From contig NZ_LAVA02000049.1 of assembly GCF_000974985.2 (NCBI RefSeq), positions 22,993-86,992 of the forward strand: a DNA stretch of 64,000 nucleotides. The letters run 5' to 3'. The translations under genes were made by a program, and so were the position numbers. Positions 25,686 through 35,118 of this stretch are shown piece by piece; within the stretch, counting starts at the first letter, position 1; each line of letters begins with the position of its first letter. The notes under the pieces are model-generated. The model made no database searches, was not told the origin of the DNA, and was given only the letters and a program-made list of their open reading frames with translations. The stretch comes from Streptomyces mangrovisoli. GTDB lineage: Bacteria > Actinomycetota > Actinomycetes > Streptomycetales > Streptomycetaceae.

Positions 25686-26297
25686 CTACTCGGGCAGCCG
25701 GAGTTCCAGGTCCTGGCGGGCCGCGACACCGTCGCGCGTCACGGCGCCCAGGAGATCGGCCACCGCGCCGCGGCCGGGCAGCTGCGCCTCGGGGTCGAGG
25801 TCGTGCCAGGGGGCGAGGACGAAGGCGCGCTCGTGGGCGCGTGGGTGGGGCAGGGTGAGCTGCGGGTCCCCGGAGACGACATCGGCGTAGGCAACGATGT
25901 CGACGTCGAGCGTGCGGGCGCCCCAGCGTTCGTCGCGGACGCGGTGGAAGGCCTCCTCCACGGCGTGCGCCCGCTCCAGCAGGGAGGACGGGGGGAGCGT
26001 GGTCTTGAGGACGATCACGGCGTTGAAGTACGACGGCTGGCTGCCGGGCTCGACGCCCCACGGCTCGGTCTCGTAGACGGGGGAGACGGCTTTGACGCGG
26101 ACGCCGGGGGTGTCCTCCAGGGCGTCCACGGCGCCCTGGAGGGTCTCCAGGCGGTTGCCGAGGTTGGAGCCGAGGGAGAGCACGGCGCGCCGGGGGTTGC
26201 TGAGCGTCGTGTCGGCGGCGTCCACCGTCTCGACGACGGAGGCCGGCACGGGCTGTACGGTCGGGTCGCTGGGGCCCGGCATGAAGGACGCGGTCAT
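25686..26297 (-). CDS. folK: HPPK (hydroxymethyldihydropterin pyrophosphokinase)
   Basis: This 203-residue enzyme transfers pyrophosphate from ATP to the pterin alcohol. Signatures are LSLGSNLGNRLETL, SPVYETEPWG and ARTLDVDIVAY with the Mg-binding Asp pair, and LTLPHPRAHERAFVLAP. About 35 residues precede the conserved core. ATG 26297 overlaps the folB stop by ATGA, so translation is coupled to folB. Confidence 0.96.
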   Translation of the reverse strand: MTASFMPGPSDPTVQPVPASVVETVDAADTTLSNPRRAVLSLGSNLGNRLETLQGAVDALEDTPGVRVKAVSPVYETEPWGVEPGSQPSYFNAVIVLKTTLPPSSLLERAHAVEEAFHRVRDERWGARTLDVDIVAYADVVSGDPQLTLPHPRAHERAFVLAPWHDLDPEAQLPGRGAVADLLGAVTRDGVAARQDLELRLPE

Positions 26298-26653
26298 ACT
26301 CGGCTCCGGGTGATCGTGACGGTCACGTCGTCGAAGGGCACGGTGATCGGCGCGTCCGGCTTGTGGACGCAGACTTCGATCTCCTGTACCCCTTCGTGCT
26401 TCAGACAGGTCTGGGCGATCCGTTCGGCGAGCGTCTCGATGAGGTTGACGGGCTCGCCCTCGACGACGGCCACGACCTCCTCGGCGACGATGCCGTAGTG
26501 CACGGTCTTCGTGAGGTCGTCGTCCGCCGCGGCCGGACGGGTGTCCAGTCCCAGGACGAGGTCCACGAGGAAGGTCTGGCCCTCCTCGCGCTCCTTGGGG
26601 AAGACACCGTGGTGCCCGCGGGCCTTGAGGCCCCGCAGCGCGACACGATCCAC
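26294..26653 (-). CDS. folB: Dihydroneopterin aldolase
   Basis: This 119-residue enzyme cleaves dihydroneopterin to hydroxymethyl-dihydropterin and glycolaldehyde. Visible are RGLKARGHHGVFPKER with the conserved Glu region, TVHYGIVAEEV and NLIETLAERIA, and a Lys in VHKPDAPI. GTG 26653 is chosen because AGGAG lies 8 nt upstream. A 249-bp gap separates it from the NTF2-like gene upstream. Confidence 0.95.
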   Translation of the reverse strand: MDRVALRGLKARGHHGVFPKEREEGQTFLVDLVLGLDTRPAAADDDLTKTVHYGIVAEEVVAVVEGEPVNLIETLAERIAQTCLKHEGVQEIEVCVHKPDAPITVPFDDVTVTITRSRV

Positions 26654-26902
26654 GCGAATCACTCCTGAAGTCGTCGGTGGCGGCCGGTCCGTGCCGTGTG
26701 CGGGCGGCACACCGGTCATGACCGAATCTACCTGCGGGCACTGACAGGGCCGGGCCGCCGGGGGTGGGCCCCGAGGCCGGGTCCGGGAGGATTCATCACG
26801 CGTTTCCCTTGGGGCGCCCGGCGGCTCATGGGTTGGTAGCCGCACATACCCGGGGGGTGGTGATCCCAACCACTTCTTGGTCCCTGCGGGGTTCCTACCC
26901 GT

Positions 26903-27406
26903 TCAGGACGGGGTGTCGTCCTCCTGCTCCTCACCGTTCTCGGCGAGGACCGGGGAGGCGTGGTGGGACCAGAGCTTCCAGCCCTCGGAGGTGCGGCGGA
27001 AGACGTTCGTCGCGACGACGAGCTGGCCGACCAGGGGGCCGAGCTCGTCGTTCCCCTCGGGTGCGGGGCCGCCGCTGAGGATGTTCTCGGTGCAGTTCAC
27101 CAGGGCGGTGTCGCCGGTGACGGAGACGTGCACGTCCGTGAGGAAGAACTGTATGTAGTCGGTGTTCGCCATGATCAGGGCGTACGACCGCAGGACCTCG
27201 GCGCGTCCGGTGAGGACCGGCCAGCCGGGGTGCACGCAGGAGATCACCCCGGTGTCGGCCGGGTCGTGGTACGACTCGTCGACGCCGAGGTCGGCGGGGG
27301 TGAGCCAGAGGGCGGACAGCTCGTCGAAGTCGCCTCGCTCGAGTGCCTCGTAGAAGGCCGTGTTCGCGGCCTCGACCTGTTCGACGTCGGTGTGTGCGGT
27401 GCTCAC
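26903..27406 (-). CDS. NTF2/SnoaL-like protein
   Basis: This 167-residue protein has the NTF2-like fold pattern: an early FYEALERGDFDELSALW helix, AEVLRSYALIMAN, and late TNVFRRTSEGWKLWSHHAS with a characteristic His pair. Such folds serve as enzymes or ligand binders; the role is unknown. GTG 27406 overlaps the folP stop (GTGA), so it is translated from the folP message. Its place inside the folate operon suggests, but does not prove, a link to pterin metabolism. Confidence 0.9.
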   Translation of the reverse strand: MSTAHTDVEQVEAANTAFYEALERGDFDELSALWLTPADLGVDESYHDPADTGVISCVHPGWPVLTGRAEVLRSYALIMANTDYIQFFLTDVHVSVTGDTALVNCTENILSGGPAPEGNDELGPLVGQLVVATNVFRRTSEGWKLWSHHASPVLAENGEEQEDDTPS

Positions 27407-28308
27407 CGGGCTCCTTCGGGGCGGTCCGCGCCCGGCGCGTTCCCTCCGGCGCGCGCTCCTTCCACGGCGCGCGCGACCCGTACGGCGTCCGCTGTAGCGC
27501 GCACCTCGTGCACGCGCACCGCCCACGCGCCGTTGTGCGCCGCGATCGCCGACACCGCCGCCGTGGCCGCGTCGCGTTCGCGCGCGGGCGGCGGGGCGGC
27601 CTGCGGGCCGGCCAGGACGCGGCCGAGGAACCGCTTGCGGGAGGCGGCGACGAGGACCGGGTGGCCGAGGGCGAGCAGCCGGTCGAGGTGGGCGAGGAGG
27701 ATCAGGTCGTGTTCGGCCTCCTTGGAGAAGCCGAGGCCGGGGTCGACGACGATCCGGTCGGGGGCGATGCCGCCCGCCAGGACGGCCTCCACGCGCCCGT
27801 GGAGCTCCGCGACCACTTCGGCGACGACGTCGTCGTACGTCCCCTGGACGTTGCCGCCCTGGAGGAAGCCGCGCCAGTGCATGACGACGAAGGGGGCGCC
27901 GGAGTCGGCGACGACCGGGATCATCGCAGGGTCGGCGAGGCCGCCGCTGACGTCGTTGACGAGGGCCGCGCCGGCGGCGAGGGACTGCTCGGCGACGGAG
28001 GCGCGCATGGTGTCGACGGAGACGGTGACGCCCTCGGAGGCCAGCCCCCGGACCACCGGGATGACCCGCCGGAGTTCCTCGGCCTCGTCGACGCGGGTCG
28101 CGCCGGGCCGGGTGGACTCGCCGCCGACGTCGACCAGGTCGGCGCCCTCGGCAACCAGTTCGAGGCCGTGTTTGACCGCGGCGGTCGTGTCGAACCAGCG
28201 GCCGCCGTCCGAGAAGGAGTCGGGGGTCACGTTGATGACGCCCATCACCGCGCAGCGGTCCCACTCGGGAAGCCCTGTGACGCGCCCGCGCCCGTGCACC
28301 GTACTCAT
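27403..28308 (-). CDS. folP: Dihydropteroate synthase
   Basis: This 301-residue TIM-barrel enzyme joins p-aminobenzoate to the pterin pyrophosphate; it is the sulfonamide target. Signatures are VMGVINVTPDSFSDGG, DVGGESTRPGA, SVDTMR, VNDVSGG, DPGLGFSKE and the AASRKRFLGRVL loop. The ATG at 28308 has TAGGCT ending 6 nt upstream, so the mRNA may be leaderless. It starts the folP-NTF2-folB-folK run, convergent with folE. Confidence 0.96.
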   Translation of the reverse strand: MSTVHGRGRVTGLPEWDRCAVMGVINVTPDSFSDGGRWFDTTAAVKHGLELVAEGADLVDVGGESTRPGATRVDEAEELRRVIPVVRGLASEGVTVSVDTMRASVAEQSLAAGAALVNDVSGGLADPAMIPVVADSGAPFVVMHWRGFLQGGNVQGTYDDVVAEVVAELHGRVEAVLAGGIAPDRIVVDPGLGFSKEAEHDLILLAHLDRLLALGHPVLVAASRKRFLGRVLAGPQAAPPPARERDAATAAVSAIAAHNGAWAVRVHEVRATADAVRVARAVEGARAGGNAPGADRPEGAR

Positions 28309-28432
28309 GGCTCCAGCCTAGGCCCCCTGTGGTCGCAGCCCTTTCCCGCGCGGGCGGGAGCACCGGGGACGGCGGTGGCCCGAGCGGGGCCCCAGGGCTG
28401 GAGGGGTGGGGCGTCCGCTCGGGCCGGTCCGG

Positions 28433-30268
28433 TCAGGCCGCTCGTATGTCGCGCTCCGCGCGGCTGTGGGCGCACGCGCGGGGAGCGGTGGTGCGGCGGC
28501 GCAGGAAGCGGGGGAGCGGCAGCGCGAGGTTCACGAAGCCCTCGGCCTGCATCGCGGCGAAGCCGATGCGCGGCAGGTCCCCGGAGGCGCGGTAGACCAC
28601 GAAGCGGGGCTCCCAGCGGGGCTGGAACTTCGCGTTGAACTTGTACAGCGACTCGATCTGGAACCAGCGCGAGAGGAAGACCAGCAGTCCGCGCCAGGCG
28701 CGCAGCACCGGGCCCGCCCCGATCTTCTCCCCGCGCGCGAGGGCCGCGCGGAACATCGCGAAGTTCAGGGAGATCCGGGCGATGCCGAGCTTCGGGGCCG
28801 CCTGGAGGGCGGCGACGATCAGCAGTTCGTTCATGCCCGGGTCGGCGGCCCGGTCGCGGCGCATGAGGTCGAGGGAGACTCCGTCCGCGCCCCAGGGGAC
28901 GAAGTGCAGGATGGCCTTCAGGTCGCCGTAGGGGCCGGGGACCTCGTCGGTCTTGTGGGCGGTGGCGATGAGGCAGTCGCCGTCGGAGGCGTCGCCGATG
29001 CGGCCGAGTGCCATGGAGAAGCCGCGCTCGGTGTCGGTGCCGCGCCAGTCCTCCGCGGCCCGCCGGATCCGGTCGAGTTCGGCCTCGCCGAGGTCACGGA
29101 TGCGCCGTACCCGGGTTTCGTAACCGGCTCGCTCGATGCGCTTGACCATCTGGCGCACGTTGCGCATCGCACGGCCGGCGAGCGAGAAATCCGCGACGTC
29201 CACCACCGCCTCGTCGCCGAGTTCGAGGGCGTCCAGGCCCGTCTCGCGGGTCCACACCTCGCCGCCGGTCTCGGAGCAGCCCATGACGGCCGGGGTCCAG
29301 GAGTGGGCCTTGGCCTCGTCCATGAACCGCTCGATGGCGCCGGGCCAGGCCTCGACGTCGCCGATCGGGTCGCCGCTGGCGAGCATCACGCCGGAGACCA
29401 CCCGGTAGGTGACGGCGGCCTTGCCGCTGGGCGAGAAGACGACGCCCTTGTCGCGGCGCAGCGCGAAGTGACCGAGGGAGTCGCGCCCGCCGTGCTTGTC
29501 GAGGAGGGCGCGCAGCTGTGACTCGTCCTCAGGCGTCAGCCGTGCGGCGGGGTGTTCGGGGCGGAAGGCGAGGTAGACCGTGGTGACCGCGGTGAGCCAG
29601 CCGAGGGCGCCCAGCGAGAAGGCCACCGTCCAGGAGGTGTTGCCCTGGTAGTCCAGTGGGCCCTCGAAGCCGAAGAGGCCGTAGACGACGTGCGTCAGCC
29701 GGTCGGCCAGGCTCGGGTCGCCGACCATGCGGTGCGGGTGGACGCTGACGATCACCAGCCCCAACGCGAGGGAACCCGCGCCCATGAGGACGAAGTTGGC
29801 CAGTGCCCGCCACCGGCTGCGCGGGTCGGGCAGGGCCGCGAACTCGTCGCGGTGGCGCAGCAGCGGCAGGAGCAGCGCCGCCGAGATGAGCGCGCCGGTG
29901 ATCGAGTGCCGGTACACGAACTGGGCCGCGGCGCCCGCCGGCAGCAGCACCACGGCCGACCGCCAGGCCCGCCGCTTGCGCCGCTTGAGCCCGTGCGCCA
30001 GCACCAGCAGCAGCACGCCCACGCTGAGCGAGAGGGCCGCGGCGAAGGGGCCGAACGAGCCCGGCAGCACCTCGGCCATGGCGTGCATACGGCTGTGACG
30101 GAAGCGCGGGAACACGCCCGCGGCAATGTCGAGGACGCCCACGAGGGCGCACGCCTTGCCGATGAAGGCGGGAACGGCCTCGGGGCGGGGGCCGCGCACT
30201 ATGCGCAGCGCCCGGTGCGATCGGCCCGGAACCCCGCCCGACAATTCCCCATCTATCCTGACAGACAT
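28433..30268 (-). CDS. MprF/DUF2156-type membrane aminoacyltransferase-like protein
   Basis: This 611-residue protein has about six membrane segments in the first 230 residues, then a soluble DUF2156 (phosphatidylglycerol lysyltransferase C-terminal) domain at about 245-590, with FSPSGKAAVTYRVVSGVMLASGDPIGD and RDRAADPGMNELLI, and NFAMFRAALARGEKIG. Proteins of this class transfer lysine or another amino acid from aminoacyl-tRNA to phosphatidylglycerol, lowering negative charge at the envelope. No LysRS domain is fused, unlike LysX. It is divergent from the esterase gene. Confidence 0.85.
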   Translation of the reverse strand: MSVRIDGELSGGVPGRSHRALRIVRGPRPEAVPAFIGKACALVGVLDIAAGVFPRFRHSRMHAMAEVLPGSFGPFAAALSLSVGVLLLVLAHGLKRRKRRAWRSAVVLLPAGAAAQFVYRHSITGALISAALLLPLLRHRDEFAALPDPRSRWRALANFVLMGAGSLALGLVIVSVHPHRMVGDPSLADRLTHVVYGLFGFEGPLDYQGNTSWTVAFSLGALGWLTAVTTVYLAFRPEHPAARLTPEDESQLRALLDKHGGRDSLGHFALRRDKGVVFSPSGKAAVTYRVVSGVMLASGDPIGDVEAWPGAIERFMDEAKAHSWTPAVMGCSETGGEVWTRETGLDALELGDEAVVDVADFSLAGRAMRNVRQMVKRIERAGYETRVRRIRDLGEAELDRIRRAAEDWRGTDTERGFSMALGRIGDASDGDCLIATAHKTDEVPGPYGDLKAILHFVPWGADGVSLDLMRRDRAADPGMNELLIVAALQAAPKLGIARISLNFAMFRAALARGEKIGAGPVLRAWRGLLVFLSRWFQIESLYKFNAKFQPRWEPRFVVYRASGDLPRIGFAAMQAEGFVNLALPLPRFLRRRTTAPRACAHSRAERDIRAA

Positions 30269-30339
30269 CGCATCCCGTAGTTCTGCGAGAGACCTTGGAC
30301 CCGGTGCCCGATTCGGGCATCCGGCGACATTGCGCCCTC

Positions 30340-30368
30340 TAGGACGGTGTCTCGGGGAGAGAGGTTCA
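30340..30368 (-). promoter_or_regulatory. Possible SigE-type promoter for the MprF-like gene
   Basis: On the minus strand TGAACC (30368-30363), a 17-bp spacer and GTCCTA (30345-30340) resemble the extracytoplasmic SigE -35 GGAAC and -10 GTC pattern. From memory, the S. coelicolor homologue of the downstream gene is a SigE target. The match is imperfect, since the first -35 base differs. Confidence 0.4.
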
Positions 30369-30473
30369 CTCCCTTTCGGAAAGCCGGTTCAAAGGCCAAG
30401 GAAAGCCCGGGGCAAGGCCACACGACAGTTGTGTCGTCCGTCCCGTGCGCGGAACGCAGGACGGATTGGGCTC

Positions 30474-31613
30474 ATGAGTCTCACGAGCAACACAGTGCTG
30501 GTGGTGATGGTCTCGCTCGCCGTGCTGCTGTTCGCCGGCACGGTCTGGCTGTGGCCGCGGCTCGCCCGGTGCGGCTGGCGGTCCGTCGGCGGGCGGATCG
30601 GTCTGCTGCTGTGCACCCAGGTCGTCCTGTTCGCCTCGGTGGGGCTGGCGGCCAATCAGGAGTTCGGCTTCTACGCCAGTTGGGCCGACCTGCTCGGGAA
30701 GGAGACCGCGCAGGGCGTCGTCGTGGAGCAGGCCGCGCGCGGGGCGCACGGCGCGCCGGGCGGCGGGCCGCTCGAAGTGCTCGACACCGCGCGCGTGGCG
30801 GGCGTGGACGGGTCGCGTCCCCAGGTGGACGGCCAGATCCAGAAGGTCGACATCGTCGGGCGTACGACCCGTGTCGCCACGCCCGCCTACGTGTATCTGC
30901 CGCCGGAGTACTTCCAGCCGCGGTACCGCACCCGTACGTTCCCCGCGGCCGTCGTCCTCACGGGCTACCCCGGCACCGCCCAGGCGCTGGTGACCAAACT
31001 GCACTACCCGCGCACGGCGCTGGAGCTCGCCAAGAACGGCCGCATGCAGCCGATGATCCTCGTGATGCTGCGGCCCACGGTGGCGCCGCCGCGCGACACC
31101 GAGTGCGTGGACGTACCCGGCGGTCCCCGGACGGAGTCGTTCTTCACCAGGGATCTGCCGGACGCGGTGGCCGCGCACTACAGAGTGGGCCGGAAAGCGG
31201 GCAACTGGGGTGTCATCGGTGATTCCACGGGCGGCTACTGCGCTTTGAAGTTCGCCATGCACCGTCCCGGCGCGTTCGCGGCGGCCGCAGGACTCTCGCC
31301 GTACTACAAAGCGCCGATCGACCCCACGACCGGAGATCTCTTCCATGGGGACGGGAATCTGCGCGATCACGCCGATCTGTGGTGGTTGCTCGATCACGAG
31401 GCCGCACCCGACACCTCATTGCTCGTCAGCAGCAGCAAGGTCGGTGAGGCGAACTACCGGGCGACGCTCAGGTTCGTGGAGCGGGTCAGGGCCAAGGGGA
31501 CGACCCGGATCGCGTCGATCATCCTCGAGAGCGGCGGGCACAACTTCAACACCTGGCGCCGGGAGATCCCGGCGGCTCTGCAATGGATGAGCGGGAAGCT
31601 CAGCGGCCGTTGA
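30474..31613 (+). CDS. Esterase-like alpha/beta hydrolase (membrane-anchored)
   Basis: This 379-residue protein has two N-terminal hydrophobic segments (about 8-25 and 40-60), then an extracellular alpha/beta hydrolase domain. The nucleophile elbow GDSTGGYCALKF and a late SGGHNFNTW give Ser and His of the triad; the Asp lies between. It resembles the esterase D/antigen 85-like group. It may act on cell-envelope esters, but the substrate is unknown. ATG 30474 lacks a strong ribosome site. Confidence 0.83.
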   Translation: MSLTSNTVLVVMVSLAVLLFAGTVWLWPRLARCGWRSVGGRIGLLLCTQVVLFASVGLAANQEFGFYASWADLLGKETAQGVVVEQAARGAHGAPGGGPLEVLDTARVAGVDGSRPQVDGQIQKVDIVGRTTRVATPAYVYLPPEYFQPRYRTRTFPAAVVLTGYPGTAQALVTKLHYPRTALELAKNGRMQPMILVMLRPTVAPPRDTECVDVPGGPRTESFFTRDLPDAVAAHYRVGRKAGNWGVIGDSTGGYCALKFAMHRPGAFAAAAGLSPYYKAPIDPTTGDLFHGDGNLRDHADLWWLLDHEAAPDTSLLVSSSKVGEANYRATLRFVERVRAKGTTRIASIILESGGHNFNTWRREIPAALQWMSGKLSGR

Positions 31614-31759
31614 TGAGGACGGTTCCGGGGCGGTTCGGGGAACGGAGAAGGGGCCATTGATAAACCCGGGTTTGCCGGGGCCCGGCCAAAGCAACGGTAT
31701 GGCTGTGTTTTTACGGGGCGGGGCGCCACGATTCGCCTACGCGCGGTAAGTTTCTGGCC

Positions 31760-33514
31760 ATGCCACGTGGACGTCATCGCCATTCCCCGCCTCTGCACAG
31801 GCTGCTGCCCCCCTCGGTGATCGCAGGCGTCTCTCTGATCTGCGCTTTCGGCCCTTGGGCGTTCGACGATCCGGCCGTGCTCCGGATGTTCGCCGCGGTG
31901 GCCGCCGCCACGGCGGTCGTCGGAGCAGCCGTCATGCGCCGCTGGGACGCGCAGGCGGGCAAACAGGTCGCCGACCTCGAGCGCGCGCGGGCGAGCGACG
32001 AGTGGCGGCACGACGAGAAGGTCGCCGAACTGGAGACCGACCTCGAGGAATCCCGTGAGCTGCGCGCCAAGCTGGAGCAGCGGCTGCGTGCCAAGCGCGC
32101 CGAGCTCGCCGGCCTGCGCAACGAGCACGCCTCGCTGCTGCGCCGCTACGCGACCGCGGAGACCGAGCGGGCCACCGCGCTCGAGGGCCGCCGCCTGCTG
32201 GAGATAGAGGCGACCACGCCGGCCCGCGAGCTGACCGCGGGACCGTCGGCCGGCACCTCCGACGAGACCGCCGGGGCCCACGAGGGCGACGAGCGGGACG
32301 CGTACGGCGAGCACGACGACGTGTACGAGGACGCCGAGGACTTCGACGACCTCGAACTGCTGGCGGACGACGAGACGGACGACGAGGCGGACGACGAACT
32401 CGACGCGGCCGGGCAGGCCGACGCCGAGCCGACGGATGCCGAGCACGGCGATGCCGAGCGGGCCGACGCCGCGCACGAGGACGAGGGCGAGCAGGAGGAG
32501 GCGCCCGCGGTGTTCTCCCCGGCGGGCTCCCAGCTGTTCCTGCGGGCCAAGGCCGCGCTCTCCCGCTTCGACGACGAGCCCCGGACCACGACGGCCGCCG
32601 GTGCGGCCGACGAGGCCGTAGAGGCCGTAGACGCCGTGGCGCAGGAGTCCGCGTCCGAGCCGGACGCGGAGACCGAGGCGGCTGCCGAGACCGACGAGAC
32701 CCGTGAGTCCGACGAGACCGGCGAGACCGGCGAGTCCGATGGGACGGCCGCCTCTGCCGAGACGCCCGGGGCTCCCGAGTCCGCGGAGGCTTCCGGGGCC
32801 GACGAGGCTCCCGAGACCGCGGTGCCCGCACAGCGGTCCGGCGACGCGACGGGTGACGCAGCGGGCGACGCGGCGGAGTCCGCGAAGCCTTCGGTGCCCG
32901 CGCAGGCCACGGAGACCGCACAGGTCACGGAGACCGCACAGACCGCGGAGGCCACCGAGCGCGCGGAACCCTCCGTGCCGTCGCAGGCGGCGCGGGCTTC
33001 CGAGCCGGCCGGGTCCGTCGAGTCCGTCGAGGCGTCGGAGCAGGCGGAGTCCGATGCGGTCGCCAAAGGGGACGTGACGCGGCAGACCGCCGACGCCCCG
33101 CGGGAGGACGACGCGGAGGGGCAGCCCGAGGCGGCCGACGAGCACGCCCACGCGGCCGCCGCCACCCCGGCGCGGACCGGTAAGCCGGTCCAGCAGCCCA
33201 CCGGGCACTTCACCGTGCCGACCGCCGTCGCCGTCGTACCGGCAGCGCCCGTACGACGTCCGGCGGTCCAGGGCGGCTTCGACTTCTTCGGCACGCAGAA
33301 GGGGGCCGAGCCCGGCTCCCTGGAGCACGCGCACAACGAGGACCTCGCCGATGTCGCCGGACAGGAGGCCCTCGCCGTCCACAAGGCGGAGGCCGAGTCC
33401 GAGTTCAAGCCCGCCCACGAGAGCACGCGCGCGGTGGGTCAGGTCATCGACCTGACCGCGCACGACGAGACCGAGCAGATCGACCTCGACGGTCTGCGCA
33501 GCAGGGTCTCCTGA
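31760..33514 (+). CDS. Acidic low-complexity membrane protein
   Basis: This 584-residue protein has two membrane segments near residues 18-60, a predicted coiled coil (about 65-135, QVADLERARASDEWRHDEK and later LEQRLRAKRAEL), a very acidic, Ala/Thr/Glu/Asp-rich tail (about 150-490) and a more conserved end: GHFTVPTAVAVVPAAP, GGFDFFGTQKG, then VIDLTAHDETEQIDLDGLRS. No enzyme motif is seen. It may be an envelope or secreted-tail scaffold (inference). It lies downstream of the esterase gene on the same strand. Confidence 0.75.
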   Translation: MPRGRHRHSPPLHRLLPPSVIAGVSLICAFGPWAFDDPAVLRMFAAVAAATAVVGAAVMRRWDAQAGKQVADLERARASDEWRHDEKVAELETDLEESRELRAKLEQRLRAKRAELAGLRNEHASLLRRYATAETERATALEGRRLLEIEATTPARELTAGPSAGTSDETAGAHEGDERDAYGEHDDVYEDAEDFDDLELLADDETDDEADDELDAAGQADAEPTDAEHGDAERADAAHEDEGEQEEAPAVFSPAGSQLFLRAKAALSRFDDEPRTTTAAGAADEAVEAVDAVAQESASEPDAETEAAAETDETRESDETGETGESDGTAASAETPGAPESAEASGADEAPETAVPAQRSGDATGDAAGDAAESAKPSVPAQATETAQVTETAQTAEATERAEPSVPSQAARASEPAGSVESVEASEQAESDAVAKGDVTRQTADAPREDDAEGQPEAADEHAHAAAATPARTGKPVQQPTGHFTVPTAVAVVPAAPVRRPAVQGGFDFFGTQKGAEPGSLEHAHNEDLADVAGQEALAVHKAEAESEFKPAHESTRAVGQVIDLTAHDETEQIDLDGLRSRVS

Positions 33515-33616
33515 ACAACCGTCGGAGGCGGGGCGGGTCATCGGCAACGGCCGAGGACCCGCCCCGTTCCGGTTCCCGGCGGTCCGGCGCCGCGGCGATC
33601 AGGCGGCTCGGGCGGC

Positions 33617-33684
33617 CGGGTGATCCGGCGGCCCGGTGGCCCGGCGATCGTTCGGCTCGGCGGTCGGGTGATCCGGCGGCCCGG
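33617..33684. repeat. Two 20-bp direct repeats
   Basis: CGGGTGATCCGGCGGCCCGG occurs at 33617-33636 and 33665-33684, within two larger imperfect units 48 bp apart. They lie in the 209-bp gap between convergent genes. No gene is seen there. Confidence 0.6.
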
Positions 33685-33723
33685 CGAGCGCCGGGGGTCT
33701 CGTCCGTCTTCCGTCCCCGCCGC

Positions 33724-35118
33724 TCAGCTCATCCAGCGGTCCGGGCGGGCGGTCCCGCGGCCGGTCCGTGAGCGTTCCGCCTGACCGTGCATCAGCTCAG
33801 CGGCCTCCTGGGCGTCCCGCAGCCGTGCGCTGACCGTCTTGTTCGCCCCCGTGTCCACGTGCACGTCCGCGAGCCGCCAGAGCCGCTTCCAGGGCCCCTG
33901 GGTGAGCCGGACGCTCTGCACCTTGGCGTGCGGCACCAGCGTCACCTTCCGGCGCAGCAGCCCGCGCCGTGTCACGAACACCGCCTCGGTGACCGCCACC
34001 CCGTTCCCGCGCCACCACACCGGAGCGCACCAGGCCGCCCGCCGGGGCGGCCGTGCCGACTCCACCGGCACCCGTACGCCGGGCAGTACGCGCGCCACGA
34101 CCTCCTCCGCGACCGCGCGGGGCGCGACCGGCACGAGCACCGAGTTCGACGACCCGGCCACGTGCAGCTCGACCCGCACCCAGCCGCCCCCGCCCCCGCC
34201 CCCGGCCGCGCCGGAGCGGCGGGACCCGACCCACCGCCACAGCAGCGGCTGCACGATCCGGACCGTCTGCACCCGTCCCGGCGGCACGGTCTCGTGCGTG
34301 CGGTCGAGCAGCCCGTGGTCGATGCGCAGGCCGTCCGGGGACTCGCTCACCGTCCAGTCGTACTCCGCCACGTACCGGCCGAAGCTGCTCGCGGCCGCCG
34401 CGCCCAGCAGCGGCAGGCCGCCCGCGAGGACCGGCACCGGGCTGTGCGTGGCGAACCACAGGAGCGGCAGGACGACCAGCGCGGCGCCCAGCGACCCCCA
34501 GGTGCGCCCGGTCAGCGCCAGCGCCCCGGCCAGCACGCCCGGCGGGACCCGCAGCAGCCGCCGGGCCGGGGCCTCGCCGACCTCGTGGGCCGTCTCGGGG
34601 GCGAAACCAGCCGCACGGGCGAGCAGTTCGGCCCGCAGCGCCCGCGCGTCGCCCTCGCCGAGGAACGCGAGCTCGTCCTTCTTGTCGGTGCCCACGACGT
34701 CTATGCGCAGCTTCGCGACGCCCGCGACCCGCGCGAGCAGCGGCCGGCCCACGTCGATCGCCTGGATCCGCTCCAGGCGGATGTGGGCGGTGCGCCGGAA
34801 CACCAGCCCGGTGCGGATGCGCAACTCCGCGTCCGTCACCGCGAAGTGGGTGAACCACCAGGTCAGGAAGCCATAGAGGGCGGCGGCCGGCACGAACACC
34901 GCGACCGCGACCAGCAGCGTCGTGGCGGTCAGCCGGGTCAGCTGCCGCTGCGCCTGGTCGGGGTCGTGCACGGCCCATCCGATCAGCACCGCGACGGGCG
35001 CCCAGGCCCGCCGCAACGGCGTCACGGGATGCAGCCGCCGCTCACCGTGCCGTACGTCCGCACGGGCGCGTACGGGGTCCTGGCCGCGTACGCCCTCCTC
35101 GGCGCCCGGCGCCGTCAC
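33724..35118 (-). CDS. Large PH-domain membrane protein (YdbT-like)
   Basis: This protein of about 464 residues has bacterial PH-like (bPH2) domains separated by membrane segments: one around FAVTDAELRIRTGLVFRRTAHIRLERIQAIDV, one around YDWTVSESPDGLRIDHGLLDRTHETVPPGRVQTVRI, and one near the end with VTEAVFVTRRGLLRRKVTLVPHAKVQSVRL. It pairs with the small PH protein just upstream and overlaps it by GTGA. YdbS/YdbT pairs in Bacillus protect against antimicrobial peptides. The start is GTG 35118. Confidence 0.87.
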   Translation of the reverse strand: MTAPGAEEGVRGQDPVRARADVRHGERRLHPVTPLRRAWAPVAVLIGWAVHDPDQAQRQLTRLTATTLLVAVAVFVPAAALYGFLTWWFTHFAVTDAELRIRTGLVFRRTAHIRLERIQAIDVGRPLLARVAGVAKLRIDVVGTDKKDELAFLGEGDARALRAELLARAAGFAPETAHEVGEAPARRLLRVPPGVLAGALALTGRTWGSLGAALVVLPLLWFATHSPVPVLAGGLPLLGAAAASSFGRYVAEYDWTVSESPDGLRIDHGLLDRTHETVPPGRVQTVRIVQPLLWRWVGSRRSGAAGGGGGGGWVRVELHVAGSSNSVLVPVAPRAVAEEVVARVLPGVRVPVESARPPRRAAWCAPVWWRGNGVAVTEAVFVTRRGLLRRKVTLVPHAKVQSVRLTQGPWKRLWRLADVHVDTGANKTVSARLRDAQEAAELMHGQAERSRTGRGTARPDRWMS

